A stretch of 64,000 nt of DNA from Shewanella sp. KT0246. GTDB taxonomy: Bacteria; Pseudomonadota; Gammaproteobacteria; Enterobacterales; Shewanellaceae. The position numbers were made by a program, and so were the translations under genes. The stretch lies in contig NZ_BPEV01000002.1 in NCBI RefSeq assembly GCF_019654955.1, forward strand, positions 160,469 through 224,468, given 5' to 3'. A model generated the notes under the pieces. The model was not told the DNA's origin, ran no database searches, and was given only the letters and a program-made list of their open reading frames with translations. Positions 55,652 through 64,000 of this stretch are shown one piece after another. Position 1 is the stretch's first letter. Each line of letters starts with the position of its first letter.

Positions 55652-57661
55652 TCAGAACTGATATCTAAATGTTGCCATGACTAAATGCGCGGTATAATCA
55701 TGATCTAGTTCACCTAATGTTTGCAGGCCTGTTGGGCCTGTTCCTGGGTAATAGTACACAGGTAAATCTGTGTCATCGTTATCTTCATAACGTTCAAGTT
55801 CATAGCGAAGGCCTACTGTCATTTCAGTTGAAATACTGTAATCGACATACAAAGAGGCATTATGACTAGTTGATTCATAAAGTCCGAAGATATCACTACC
55901 ACTGGTATAACTATCACTAAATGAAAGCGCATAAGTGTAATCACCGCCAATGCTGATACCGTAATCATTCAAGCCTGAGTAATCAAAACCAACACCAGCA
56001 AAACCGAACTCTTCATTGGTATCAGCTTGCCAATAATTAGAGTAATCATTTCGTGCACTTGCTTGGGCATTATCAACCCACTGGTAACCACCATCAGCAG
56101 TAAAACTGAGTGTATCTGTGGCTTCCCAGCTTAAGCTTAAGTCGTAACCATAACTATTAGACTCAACCAGTCCAACACCTGTATTGGTATAATCATCTAA
56201 TGAGTAGTAACCATGCAAACTCACAGAGAGGCTGTCTACTGGTGTATGAGTAATAAACATTTCAGCAGATGTACTTTCTTTATCGGCAAGATAATACTTG
56301 CGCATCAACTGATCTTCGTCATTTGATACTGCATCATCGTATAAGAAAGACGAACCTCCTTTATCTGAGTAACTTGCTTTTACTCGAAGATCCCACTTAT
56401 CGAATCCCGTTGCAAGCCACTGAGCCCAAAAGATATTGTCATCAGTCTTTTCGCGATCTTGATCAGAACGCTCAGTATCAATGCGATCGAAGCCTGCTTC
56501 AATACGCTGGCCTTTAGCAAAGTTATAACTCGCACTCACTTTATAAGCAGTTCGGGTTGTATCATAAACTCTATTCTCAACCATCTCGCCAGTTACACTG
56601 TTATAGCTGAATTGTTCATATTCATCTATTTGAGAGGTGTTATCACGGTCAGAATAATCTACTGATGCGTTAATTCGAACACCTTTTGCAACTCGACTTG
56701 AAACTTTAACGTTTGCATCTAGAGTATCAACCTCAACATTACCTTGATTACTTTCATTAGGTACGCCAGTTAACGTCACAAAGTCGCTGTCTTGTTTCAT
56801 GTTACCGCTAATTAAGCGGCCAGTAACGTAAGTTCTGTCTAAGCGATAATTACCGAGCAAACTGATAAAATGAGCTTGGTTATCTGCAGCCTGAGAGGCT
56901 GTTTGAAAATCCGTTCCAGCCATTGAAAGTTCATGGATGTTATTCTCAAACAAACTGCCTTGGTAGTTAATTTCAGAGAACCAGTTATCTCCTTTAAAGT
57001 TGATACCTGCTGTCATGTTTTGAGTTCGAGTATCAACAGGTACTGCAAGATTGATGGCAGTAATCCCACCATTACTCATACTGGTTTGCTGCTTACCCTT
57101 TTTGTCTTCAGAGGCATATCTAAAGTAGGTAGAAAAAACATCAAGTTTATATTCAGCTTCAAGCTGATACTTTGAACGCTCTACTGCCAGCGATTGAGTG
57201 ACGAAATCATCATTTTCAACAAACTGACCGTTATTACTGGTCCACACGCTTTGAGCATTGTCAGCTGTGTAGCGGTTTTTCTCATCGAAACTGGCTTTAA
57301 CACCCCAAGTTCCAAGTCGACCCGTTTTTACGCTGGCACTGCCCTGCTCACTGCCTAATGAATCAGCAAACACTTCGGTTCTGTAACCGTCATTATTGAT
57401 GGCAAGATCTGCATTTACGCCTGCAGCAGAACCGTCTTTATACTTGAGTTTATTGGCAGCATGATCATCTTCAGCATCCATTGAACCTAGTTCAACACCA
57501 ATTTGGCCAACTGCTGTTTTGTCTGAAACACATTTACTGCACTTCCAACCGCCAGCACGGTTTTCAACATCTTTGGCTGCGGTAATACCAAAATCAAACG
57601 CCATTGCACCAGTACTAATACTAGCTAAAGCGAGTGTCACTAAACTTAATTTATATTTCAT
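55652..57661 (-). CDS. MtrB/PioB-type decaheme-associated outer-membrane barrel
   Basis: The 669-residue protein has a signal peptide (cleaved near AMA) and a CSKC pair at residues 41-44, the conserved CxxC of MtrB-family proteins. A long beta barrel ends in ATFRYQF. MtrB forms a sheath around a decaheme cytochrome such as MtrA and spans the outer membrane. The decaheme gene is 12 bases upstream in the same operon. No MtrC or OmcA gene is adjacent. Confidence 0.9.
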   Translation of the reverse strand: MKYKLSLVTLALASISTGAMAFDFGITAAKDVENRAGGWKCSKCVSDKTAVGQIGVELGSMDAEDDHAANKLKYKDGSAAGVNADLAINNDGYRTEVFADSLGSEQGSASVKTGRLGTWGVKASFDEKNRYTADNAQSVWTSNNGQFVENDDFVTQSLAVERSKYQLEAEYKLDVFSTYFRYASEDKKGKQQTSMSNGGITAINLAVPVDTRTQNMTAGINFKGDNWFSEINYQGSLFENNIHELSMAGTDFQTASQAADNQAHFISLLGNYRLDRTYVTGRLISGNMKQDSDFVTLTGVPNESNQGNVEVDTLDANVKVSSRVAKGVRINASVDYSDRDNTSQIDEYEQFSYNSVTGEMVENRVYDTTRTAYKVSASYNFAKGQRIEAGFDRIDTERSDQDREKTDDNIFWAQWLATGFDKWDLRVKASYSDKGGSSFLYDDAVSNDEDQLMRKYYLADKESTSAEMFITHTPVDSLSVSLHGYYSLDDYTNTGVGLVESNSYGYDLSLSWEATDTLSFTADGGYQWVDNAQASARNDYSNYWQADTNEEFGFAGVGFDYSGLNDYGISIGGDYTYALSFSDSYTSGSDIFGLYESTSHNASLYVDYSISTEMTVGLRYELERYEDNDDTDLPVYYYPGTGPTGLQTLGELDHDYTAHLVMATFRYQF

Positions 57662-57673
57662 TAGATATCCCTC

Positions 57674-58588
57674 TTAAAACTGCAGTGCTTTGCCAGATGT
57701 ATTATTAGAACCATGGATTTGACTGTGACAGTTCAAACAACCTTGTCCTGCGGTTTGAATACTTTGGTTGTCACCTGGAAGTGTTGATGCATGGATATCA
57801 CCGGCATGGCATTGCTTACACAGCATAGGAACTCGGGAGTTAAGAAGGTTTTTATTCACGCTACCGTGTGCATCATGACAATTAGCACAATTTTCCATTA
57901 CTGGTGCATGCTCCCACAAGAAAGGACCACGTTTTTCAGCGTGACATTCAAAACATGTTTGATTGACGTTAAAGGCTTTTAGGTCACTGTCACTCATTGA
58001 ACCATGAGGGTTATGACAGTCTGAACAGACCATTGAACCATTCTCGATTGGGTGACTGCTGCGTTTGTGGGTATCTGCATTCACTTTAGTATGACAACCT
58101 GCGCACACTTCAGCTTCTTTGCTTTTAACAGTAATAGGATCTTTGGCGATATGTACTTGGTGACAGCTCACACAAGCAACATCTTGGTCAGCATGAGTTG
58201 AAGTATGCCAAGCGCTACGAGCTGTATCGTTATGACAAGCTGTACATACGGTATTTTGCATTTCGGCGGTAAGGGCAGAGTCATCACCAAAACCAATCAT
58301 TGGTTCATTTTTGCCTTTGTGCTTACCTTGAGGTCCATGACAAGATTCACATTGTAAACCTGCCATTGGGCTTGCTGCTGAATTAGCTTGGCCATGTACA
58401 CCATCAAAAATAGCCATCACTTTTTCTGTACGTTTATGGCACATTAAACAGCCATCAGCACCTTTTTTCGAATAAGTTCCTTGTTCAAATTTTTCCATTA
58501 ATACATCGACGGGCTCAGCACTTAGATTGCACGTCATCAATCCCGACATCATTATGAGCAACATGCTCATAGTTTTTAATTGTTTCAT
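57674..58588 (-). CDS. Periplasmic decaheme c-type cytochrome, MtrA/DmsE type
   Basis: The protein of about 304 residues has a signal peptide ([15 protein letters not shown] to LSA) and ten CxxCH sites (CLMCH, CESCH, CTACH, CVSCH, CAGCH, CSDCH, CFECH, CANCH, CKQCH, CLNCH). This count and length fit MtrA/DmsE. It should pass electrons across the outer membrane within the MtrB-like barrel. ATG at 58588 starts a normal signal peptide. The upstream ATG at 58600 is also possible. Confidence 0.93.
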   Translation of the reverse strand: MKQLKTMSMLLIMMSGLMTCNLSAEPVDVLMEKFEQGTYSKKGADGCLMCHKRTEKVMAIFDGVHGQANSAASPMAGLQCESCHGPQGKHKGKNEPMIGFGDDSALTAEMQNTVCTACHNDTARSAWHTSTHADQDVACVSCHQVHIAKDPITVKSKEAEVCAGCHTKVNADTHKRSSHPIENGSMVCSDCHNPHGSMSDSDLKAFNVNQTCFECHAEKRGPFLWEHAPVMENCANCHDAHGSVNKNLLNSRVPMLCKQCHAGDIHASTLPGDNQSIQTAGQGCLNCHSQIHGSNNTSGKALQF

Positions 58589-58697
58589 ATCATCAGCCAT
58601 TATTTAGTATCAATTCTTGTTTTAATCAATATGCTTATCAGGCATATCGAATTGACATTAAGGCTAACGACAAAAAACCTGAATTACTCTGTAGGTT

Positions 58698-58722
58698 TTA
58701 ACAGTAAATAGGAAACTGTTAA
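58698..58722. promoter_or_regulatory. Inverted repeat upstream of the decaheme gene
   Basis: TTAACAGT at 58698-58705 and ACTGTTAA at 58715-58722 are exact complements with a 9-base spacer. The element is about 110 bp upstream of the decaheme start and 25 bp or more from the stop of the ABC permease gene at 58769. It has the size of a regulator operator. The regulator is unknown. Confidence 0.5.
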
Positions 58723-58768
58723 CTTGAACCTCATTTTTTTAGGCAAATAAAACACTAAAACCTTTGAG

Positions 58769-59752
58769 TTAATTCCATTTGAATCGATAACTTGCTATGG
58801 CAAGCCCGGCCAGAGTGACCAAGAATAAAAATATAAGATGGTTAGCAATATCAGTAACACCAGCGCCATCAATAATAACGGCACGATTGGCATCATTTAA
58901 GTGCGTTAGTGGTAAAGCATCAGCAATATTTCTTACCCATGACTTACTGCCTTCTAACGAAAACCAGACTCCAGAAAGAAACATCATTGGCCAAGACAGC
59001 AGGTTCAATACCCCATTACAAAACTCATCAGATCGAGTGCGACTCGCTACCATTAATCCAATACTGATCATCGCCGCACTGCCTAATGTCATATTGAGTA
59101 AAAGTAACCAAGCACTACCTCTAACTTCAACATCAAATAGCACGGATATAACTAAAAACACCACCACTGCAGTGCCTACAATGGCAATCAAACGCGAAAC
59201 TAATTGCGACGCAAGAAATTGCCATGCACTTAAAGGGGTAACTTGAAAACGTTTTAATACGCCGGTTCTTCTATATCGAACAATGACATAACCCACGCCA
59301 TATAGCGCAGAGAACATCATATTCATCCCTATAATCCCAGGAAGAATCCACTCAACATGGCGCACAGCCTCGCCGGTGACTTCTTTTCTTTTTAACAGAG
59401 GCGCCTTGGCATTAATAAGCTGTTCAAGGATGTAACCTCTTGGGCTCGAGGCATTAATCCAATAGGCCTCAGCATTTATTAAGCCATCAATATGATGCCT
59501 TGCCACTTTATATTCAGCTTCGTCAAAGTCATCATACTTAATAATTTCAATGTGCTTAATACTGGTCACTTCGGTTAATTCACTAACGTCACCATAAACG
59601 CCAAGTTGATATAGTGCAGGGTTTTCGTCATCGAACACTAAGGCTAATGCGATAACGATAATGAGCGGGAAAAATAATGACCAACCAATGGCTGACTTGT
59701 CTCGGGAAAATTCAATGTTTCTTGCCGTTATTAAAGCTAATAGCGCCTTCAT
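58769..59752 (-). CDS. ABC-2 type transporter permease
   Basis: The 327-residue protein has an N-terminal membrane segment (SLFFPLIIVIALAL), a periplasmic domain, and five or more C-terminal membrane segments with GIIGMNMMFSALYG, as in ABC-2 exporters. It overlaps the ATPase gene by 4 bases, so the pair forms an exporter. The substrate is unknown. It is next to respiratory cytochrome genes and not to a typical heme-export set. Confidence 0.85.
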   Translation of the reverse strand: MKALLALITARNIEFSRDKSAIGWSLFFPLIIVIALALVFDDENPALYQLGVYGDVSELTEVTSIKHIEIIKYDDFDEAEYKVARHHIDGLINAEAYWINASSPRGYILEQLINAKAPLLKRKEVTGEAVRHVEWILPGIIGMNMMFSALYGVGYVIVRYRRTGVLKRFQVTPLSAWQFLASQLVSRLIAIVGTAVVVFLVISVLFDVEVRGSAWLLLLNMTLGSAAMISIGLMVASRTRSDEFCNGVLNLLSWPMMFLSGVWFSLEGSKSWVRNIADALPLTHLNDANRAVIIDGAGVTDIANHLIFLFLVTLAGLAIASYRFKWN

Positions 59753-60642
59753 GCTCTTAACTCGCTTCCGGTTAATTTCATAAATAAATCTTCTAAATGA
59801 GGTTGTCGCATGGTGATGCCTTTGCTCTCTACATCACTCAATAGCGGTAAAATTGCTTCGATATCGTTGTATTCAATCAGGTAATTACCAGACACCTTCT
59901 TGAATTTCACTTTATCGTTAGCCTGTAATAAGCCCACTACATGCCCAGAAACAATGGTATCGGGCAGCTCCAAAATATGCTGGTAAAAGTGTTGGTGAAT
60001 GAGGGCTTGAGGAGTTCCCTCACAAATGAATTTACCTTGGTCCATAATGGCAACTCGATCACACAGACGTTGGGCTTCTTCCATATAGTGAGTGGTTAAG
60101 ATGATGGTTTTACCCTGCTGTTTGATTTGCTCTACTAACTGCCAAAAGTGAACCCTAGCTTGAGGATCTAACCCAGTAGTGGGCTCATCTAAAAATAAAA
60201 TACTAGGATCATTAACTAAGCTTAGCGCTAACAATAGCCGTTGCCTTTGCCCACCAGACAGAGTGAAATGCGTTTGATGTAAAATATCACTCAGCTGACA
60301 CAACTCAATTAGCTGAGCGATTGGCAGCGTTTTTTTATAAAAGTTTGCGAATAGCTCAAGCGTGTCTTTTACCGTAAGGTAGTCTGGTAAACTGGTGGAT
60401 TGAAATTGAATACCTATTTGCTGTTTATAGTGTTTATTTATTGCGTGATTTTTATAGAGCACTTTACCCGCTGTGGGTATGATTATCCCTTCCAAAATCT
60501 CTAAGGTTGTTGACTTACCAGCGCCATTTGGCCCTAAAATACCTAAGCACTCTCCTTCGATAATATCTAAATCTATTTTATCGACCGCTTTCAAATCAGC
60601 ATATTGATGACTGAGTTTTTGCACACTTAAAATCACTGGCAT
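59749..60642 (-). CDS. ABC transporter ATPase (ABC-2 exporter)
   Basis: The 297-residue ATPase has Walker A GILGPNGAGKSTTLEIL, signature LSGGQRQRLLLALSL and Walker B ILFLDEPTTGLD, with a C-terminal extension (residues about 215-297) typical of drug or copper-type ABC-2 exporters (NodI/DrrA/CcmA-like). It forms an exporter with the permease at 58769. Confidence 0.9.
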   Translation of the reverse strand: MPVILSVQKLSHQYADLKAVDKIDLDIIEGECLGILGPNGAGKSTTLEILEGIIIPTAGKVLYKNHAINKHYKQQIGIQFQSTSLPDYLTVKDTLELFANFYKKTLPIAQLIELCQLSDILHQTHFTLSGGQRQRLLLALSLVNDPSILFLDEPTTGLDPQARVHFWQLVEQIKQQGKTIILTTHYMEEAQRLCDRVAIMDQGKFICEGTPQALIHQHFYQHILELPDTIVSGHVVGLLQANDKVKFKKVSGNYLIEYNDIEAILPLLSDVESKGITMRQPHLEDLFMKLTGSELRA

Positions 60643-60875
60643 CTTAAAACCTAAAAGACCTGCTATAGGCCTACTCGCATTATTAATTCAAATAAATAGG
60701 CATTATCAACAGTTATCAATTTAGGAACACTGGGGTTTTTCACAGTTAATCTCTTTCTTTGTTAAAACTGTGTACTCAAGCTCATATCGGTTTGAAAAAC
60801 GTTGCAAGCGAGCAATTTGGCTTCATCATGCCAATGATATTAACTCTAACTGTGACTAACCTGTTTGGGTGTTCT

Positions 60876-61772
60876 ATGCGTTTATTGATTGCAATTTTTA
60901 CACTTTGCACCGTTTTAATTACTCCTTCATTCGCGCTTGCTGCGGATTTTAAAATAGTCTCTCTAGCACCAAACTGGAGTCATACTGTTGCCGAACTAGG
61001 TGCTATTGATTCACTGGTGGGTGTAACACGCTATGCTCGTTTCCCTGATGAAATCCCAAAGCGTGTAGAGCGTGATGAAATTGCCGTAGTGGGTGGTTTT
61101 ACAGATATAACGCTTAAAAAAATAGCCGCGCTGGAACCAGATTTAGTCTTGAGTGCAACAGGCCTGCAATTAAAACTGAAAGCCCAATTAGAGCAGAATG
61201 GTTTTAAGGTTATTCATATGGAAGAAAGCAGCCTTAAAGAAGTGTTCGATAAAATTAATCAACTGGGCGATGCAATAGGCCATCAAAACCAAGCCAACAA
61301 ACTTATCAGTTCAATAAAAAGTGAATTAATTGATATTAAACAGGAATATCAAGGTAAGTATGACGTGAAACCCAATGTTTATTATGAGATCAATTACTAT
61401 TACAAATGCGTTCCAGGCAGTGATTCATACATGAAAGAACTCATTGAATTAACGGGCGCACAGGCTATTTTATCTGACCGACAAGGTATCGCTCCAGCTG
61501 TTACTTGGGAGGAAGTTGTAACAGTAAACCCTGATGTTATCTTACTACCCATGTGGCCTGGCGCTGAAGCACCGAGTTTCAGTGGACCAACAGCAGGTAA
61601 TGGCACCACTACTTTCGATGAAGTTATAAGTCGACACGAGGCAAGTAAGGTTAATGCGGTTGTAAACGATGCGATTTTTTATATTGATTCCGCGATAACT
61701 AAACAAGCAGGACCGAGCATCCCCGCAGCAGCTAGATTACTGGCTGAAACCATTTATCGAGCATACAATTAA
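60876..61772 (+). CDS. BtuF-like helical-backbone metal-receptor protein
   Basis: The 298-residue protein has a signal peptide (RLLIAIFTLCTVLITPSFAL) and VSLAPNWSHTVAELGAIDSL, then ITLKKIAALEPDLVLSATG, typical of BtuF/FepB-like receptors. The start at 60876 is chosen since the signal peptide begins there. The frame is open to a TTG at 60759. No BtuCD is adjacent. It could bind a corrinoid or an iron chelate. The divergent ABC-2 genes are exporters, so they are not its partner. Confidence 0.8.
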   Translation: MRLLIAIFTLCTVLITPSFALAADFKIVSLAPNWSHTVAELGAIDSLVGVTRYARFPDEIPKRVERDEIAVVGGFTDITLKKIAALEPDLVLSATGLQLKLKAQLEQNGFKVIHMEESSLKEVFDKINQLGDAIGHQNQANKLISSIKSELIDIKQEYQGKYDVKPNVYYEINYYYKCVPGSDSYMKELIELTGAQAILSDRQGIAPAVTWEEVVTVNPDVILLPMWPGAEAPSFSGPTAGNGTTTFDEVISRHEASKVNAVVNDAIFYIDSAITKQAGPSIPAAARLLAETIYRAYN

Positions 61773-61805
61773 CTCGTAGCAATGTTGGGGAAATAACGGA
61801 ACAAT

Positions 61806-61843
61806 AAAAGCTAGTCTTTTAAAAATCAACAAGACTAGCTTTT
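61806..61843. terminator. Bidirectional terminator
   Basis: A 13-bp perfect stem (AAAAGCTAGTCTT and complement) with a 12-base loop is flanked by A and T. It separates the BtuF-like gene from the LuxR-type genes that converge on it. Confidence 0.9.
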
Positions 61844-61869
61844 AATAATCACTAAGTTGGGACTAGGTA

Positions 61870-62568
61870 TTAACTTAATAAAAAGTTCTGGTACGCGGAC
61901 TTAATTAAACTGGAACTATTGTTGGCACACAGCTTCTTTTTTAATTGCAATATACGATAATCGACTCCTCTTGGAGTGAGGTAGCATTCTGATGCTATAG
62001 ACTCTCGGTTATACCCTTCTGCTATCATAGACAATATTTTAATGTCACTTTGTTTAATCACTTTATAGTCAATGAATGGGTTTAAATAACTGACATTACT
62101 CGCAAGAATCATGTAGTGAATGTCCATTAAATCGTCATGCGCTTTTTGTAAAAATGCAGGCGATAATACTTCATCATTATCACTCGTCACCAGATAAAAG
62201 CGGCCAACCCAATTGGGGTTTAACATGCAGTTGGTTTCTATTGAAACCTTAGTTGTATATCCATATTTTTTCAGGGAATCTTGAGGGCTTAACTGATGTT
62301 TTGGCCATTTACTGTAATCCCAATGATGGTTAGAACAAGATAATGAAATGGGTAAATTAGGATCAAATTTAGACCATTTTTTTCGGCTTTCAATACTATA
62401 CTTACTCGCATTTACCGAGCTTGATAACATGTTATCTCTGCTAGGCGTACGCTTAACTTTCGAGAAACTATTATAAAAATTTTGATTCTTAATATCTAAC
62501 GCAAACATGATATCTTTAATAGCATAATGCATAGAAAAATCATTTAATACACTACTGATCTTCATCAT
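61870..62568 (-). CDS. LuxR-type transcriptional regulator
   Basis: The 232-residue protein has an N-terminal region without a recognised domain and a C-terminal LuxR HTH (about residues 170-225) with IKILSMIAEGYNRESIASE and LTPRGVDYRILQLKKKL. It overlaps the upstream regulator by 17 bases, so both are likely made from one mRNA. The RGVDY motif is shared with the regulators at 44617 and 62552. A respiratory or cobamide target is inferred from the neighbourhood only. Confidence 0.75.
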   Translation of the reverse strand: MMKISSVLNDFSMHYAIKDIMFALDIKNQNFYNSFSKVKRTPSRDNMLSSSVNASKYSIESRKKWSKFDPNLPISLSCSNHHWDYSKWPKHQLSPQDSLKKYGYTTKVSIETNCMLNPNWVGRFYLVTSDNDEVLSPAFLQKAHDDLMDIHYMILASNVSYLNPFIDYKVIKQSDIKILSMIAEGYNRESIASECYLTPRGVDYRILQLKKKLCANNSSSLIKSAYQNFLLS

Positions 62569-63259
62569 CTAACTCCAAAGCAAACTCACCCGTTAACAAA
62601 CCATACTGACTCGCTGCATAGACGATTTCAGGCATACTCTTCGCCTCAAATACCTGCTTACTGACTTCGATATAATAATCAACGCCTCTTACAGATAGCT
62701 TCATTTTCTCTGCAATATCTTCTCTTGAAGTGCCTTGTGCGACCAAATTTACAATATTAAAAACTTTACGGCTAATGACACCTGAATCAAGCAGCATAAG
62801 AGTAATTAACTTATGTTCAGCATTTAAGCTAAGAGCTATATTCAATAACTTGGCATTCAACAAAGCTTTATTACTAATTAAACTTTCATTAAATCCTTCA
62901 TTTGAAAAAAATAAGAATTTAATAGATATTTTTTTAGCAATTAATAGTCGAAACTCTATTGATAAAACACTTTCAGACATCGATGAATAGGCTTTATTGA
63001 TAGAAATTACCATGTCATCGACATCAAGTGGGTCTTTACTCTTAACACTCAATAACTTTGAATCATGAATATATTGTGAGGATATTTTTTCTTCAACTAA
63101 AGCATGGCTACTAACAATACTAGAAATTGGTAAACACACCGATTTATTGGCACTTTTAGAACTTATCAATGGTGTATTGAAAATAAAAAAAGTAAAACAT
63201 TCACTTGCATTGAATTGTTCGCATAAATCAATTAATTTTGGTTCTACTATTGAGTTCAT
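62552..63259 (-). CDS. LuxR-type transcriptional regulator
   Basis: The 235-residue protein has an N-terminal region that begins like the regulator at 44617 and a C-terminal HTH (about residues 165-215) with VAQGTSREDIAEKMKLSVRGVDYYIE. An acidic tail (ELDDEDQ) follows. It leads a two-gene regulator operon. A CRP-like site lies 134 bp upstream. Confidence 0.75.
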   Translation of the reverse strand: MNSIVEPKLIDLCEQFNASECFTFFIFNTPLISSKSANKSVCLPISSIVSSHALVEEKISSQYIHDSKLLSVKSKDPLDVDDMVISINKAYSSMSESVLSIEFRLLIAKKISIKFLFFSNEGFNESLISNKALLNAKLLNIALSLNAEHKLITLMLLDSGVISRKVFNIVNLVAQGTSREDIAEKMKLSVRGVDYYIEVSKQVFEAKSMPEIVYAASQYGLLTGEFALELDDEDQ

Positions 63260-63392
63260 CGCCTTCGTCTTTGTTAACAGTAAAGTAATATTTCTTCCTT
63301 AAAGTAATATTACATAATAAAAAGGCCTTATAGGCTTTGTTACTCAGTATCACTTTAAGAGAGTAGTGAGTTATTCCATTAACATCTACACT

Positions 63393-63408
63393 TGTGATTT
63401 TTGTCACG
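63393..63408. promoter_or_regulatory. CRP-like binding site
   Basis: TGTGATTTTTGTCACG matches TGTGA-N6-TCACA at nine of ten positions. It lies between the leftward LuxR pair and the small ORF at 63518. Distances fit activation of either, but the -10 element is clearer to the right (near 63432-63441). Confidence 0.6.
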
Positions 63409-63454
63409 GTATCAGTGCAATAAAACAGCTTTATCCATATTCAACTGCAAAACA

Positions 63455-63514
63455 AAACCTACAATTAACACATGAAACAAACCTATTCCTTTAAGACACA
63501 GAATTTGTAGGTTT
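63455..63514 (+). repeat. Inverted repeat before a small ORF
   Basis: AAACCTACAA at 63455-63464 is complementary to TTGTAGGTTT at 63505-63514. The right arm contains the AGG that could serve as ribosome-binding site for the ATG at 63518, so an RNA stem could hide it. Confidence 0.45.
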
Positions 63515-63517
63515 ATT

Positions 63518-63610
63518 ATGTTGATGTCAATTTACATACTACTTATTGTGACTAAGTTCATTTTATTCTTGCTAGGTTTAGAATCTGCAAAGAGAAGTCA
63601 TTATTCGTGA
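63518..63610 (+). CDS. Possible small membrane protein (30 residues)
   Basis: The frame encodes MLMSIYILLIVTKFILFLLG followed by ten polar residues, a typical single-helix small membrane protein with a short cytoplasmic tail. AGG lies about seven bases upstream of the ATG. I cannot name a family. A second basic frame of 21 residues starts seven bases later. Coding status is uncertain. Confidence 0.35.
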   Translation: MLMSIYILLIVTKFILFLLGLESAKRSHYS

Positions 63611-63617
63611 CACAAGC

Positions 63618-63683
63618 ATGAACAAAAAAGCCTATAAGAAGGAGGAATACAAATCTAAAAAAGGTAGAGCTTTTGAAAAATAA
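63618..63683 (+). CDS. Possible basic small protein (21 residues)
   Basis: The frame encodes a lysine-rich peptide beginning MNKKAYKKEEYKSK. It follows the 30-residue frame by seven bases. There is no clear ribosome-binding site in front of it, and the basic composition could be chance in an A-rich stretch. Confidence 0.2.
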   Translation: MNKKAYKKEEYKSKKGRAFEK

Positions 63684-64000
63684 ACCATTAAAACAATAAT
63701 TTAAAACACTCAAAACTAAAGCTATATACAGCTAGACTAAAAAATCAAAACTAATAAAAGTACAATGATAGAATTAAACCAACCTTAAAAGCGTAAAGTC
63801 ATACAAAACTACCCTCACTATTCAATATCGGTATACTTTTGTTTTATTTAATATTTTACTTTCAAATATTTTTATCAGAATGCCATAAAAGAAAACGATA
63901 TAACATTAGAAACACGCTACATCTTTTAACAAATAATAAGTTGTTACCTGTAAACATGGCCTTTATCAATAAGCAATTACGAATATAAAAATACCAGCAT
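63684..64000. other. A/T-rich region to window end
   Basis: No gene, RNA or repeat is supported here. The sequence is strongly A/T-rich and may be the leader of a gene to the right of the window. Confidence 0.5.

Noticed and set aside
58769..60642. ABC genes as the inner-membrane partner of the BtuF-like protein at 60876
   Set aside because: They have the ABC-2 exporter type, with a C-terminally extended ATPase and no BtuC-like permease.
60730..60775. Another copy of the TGTGA palindrome near the BtuF-like gene
   Set aside because: Only a half-site (ACTGTGAAAAA on the minus strand) is present and the second half is missing.

Overview
The window looks like a chromosomal segment of a marine Shewanella-type gammaproteobacterium. 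This is inferred from moderate GC, MetJ/MetR control of methionine genes, an RlhA-type U32 protein, a DUF3622 protein, an imelysin / di-heme oxidoreductase iron locus, MtrA/MtrB-type multiheme electron-transfer proteins and a large anaerobic-type cobalamin locus. I see no prophage, transposase, CRISPR array, rRNA gene or intact tRNA gene.

Positions 1-21500 are mostly housekeeping. They hold metR with MetJ and MetR operators, an HDOD protein, a TonB receptor behind a cobalamin riboswitch, a secreted protein of unknown function, DUF3622, rlhA, a purine phosphoribosyltransferase, a DnaJ-like protein, a DsbA-like lipoprotein, a membrane cytochrome b and hemG. An iron-linked operon (porin, imelysin, di-heme oxidoreductase) follows behind a Fur-box-like site. 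Then come an MFS transporter, two conserved proteins of unknown role, ohr with a palindromic operator, and a DUF3087-like membrane protein.

Positions 21766-55303 form a cobalamin region. A leftward operon starts behind a riboswitch at 37801-37948 and encodes corrin-ring synthesis: cbiD, cbiC, cobL (cbiET), cobI (cbiL), cbiG fused to a [2Fe-2S] thioredoxin-like ferredoxin, a precorrin-2 dehydrogenase, cbiK, cobJ, cobM, and cobA fused to a HemD-like domain. It continues into a separate ferredoxin-like protein, a BtuF-like protein and a BtuB-like receptor, and then cbiB, a CobD/CobC-type decarboxylase and a phosphatase. A rightward operon (cobQ, cobB, cobS) handles amidation and the final synthase step. 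A second rightward operon, behind a riboswitch at 45988-46137, carries btuB, btuD, btuC, cobU, btuF, a divergent second cobU, cobC, an archaeal/cyanobacterial-type (UPF0284-like) cobT, btuR, and a TIM-barrel protein that resembles the cobamide-remodelling hydrolase CbiR. Together these look like de novo synthesis, uptake, and salvage or remodelling of cobamides. No CbiJ/CobK (precorrin-6A reductase) was found.

The cobQ and btuB promoters share a conserved block of about 47 bp placed exactly 77 bp upstream of an identical TATATT -10 hexamer, with a CRP-like half-site set near -41.5. This implies joint activator control.

Around and to the right of the B12 genes lie respiratory genes: a tetraheme surface lipoprotein (42303-44396), an MtrB-type barrel with a decaheme MtrA-type cytochrome (55652-58588), an ABC-2 exporter, another BtuF-like periplasmic protein, and three related LuxR-type regulators with an RGVDY motif in the recognition-helix region. 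The last 740 bases hold a CRP-like site and one or two possible small ORFs.
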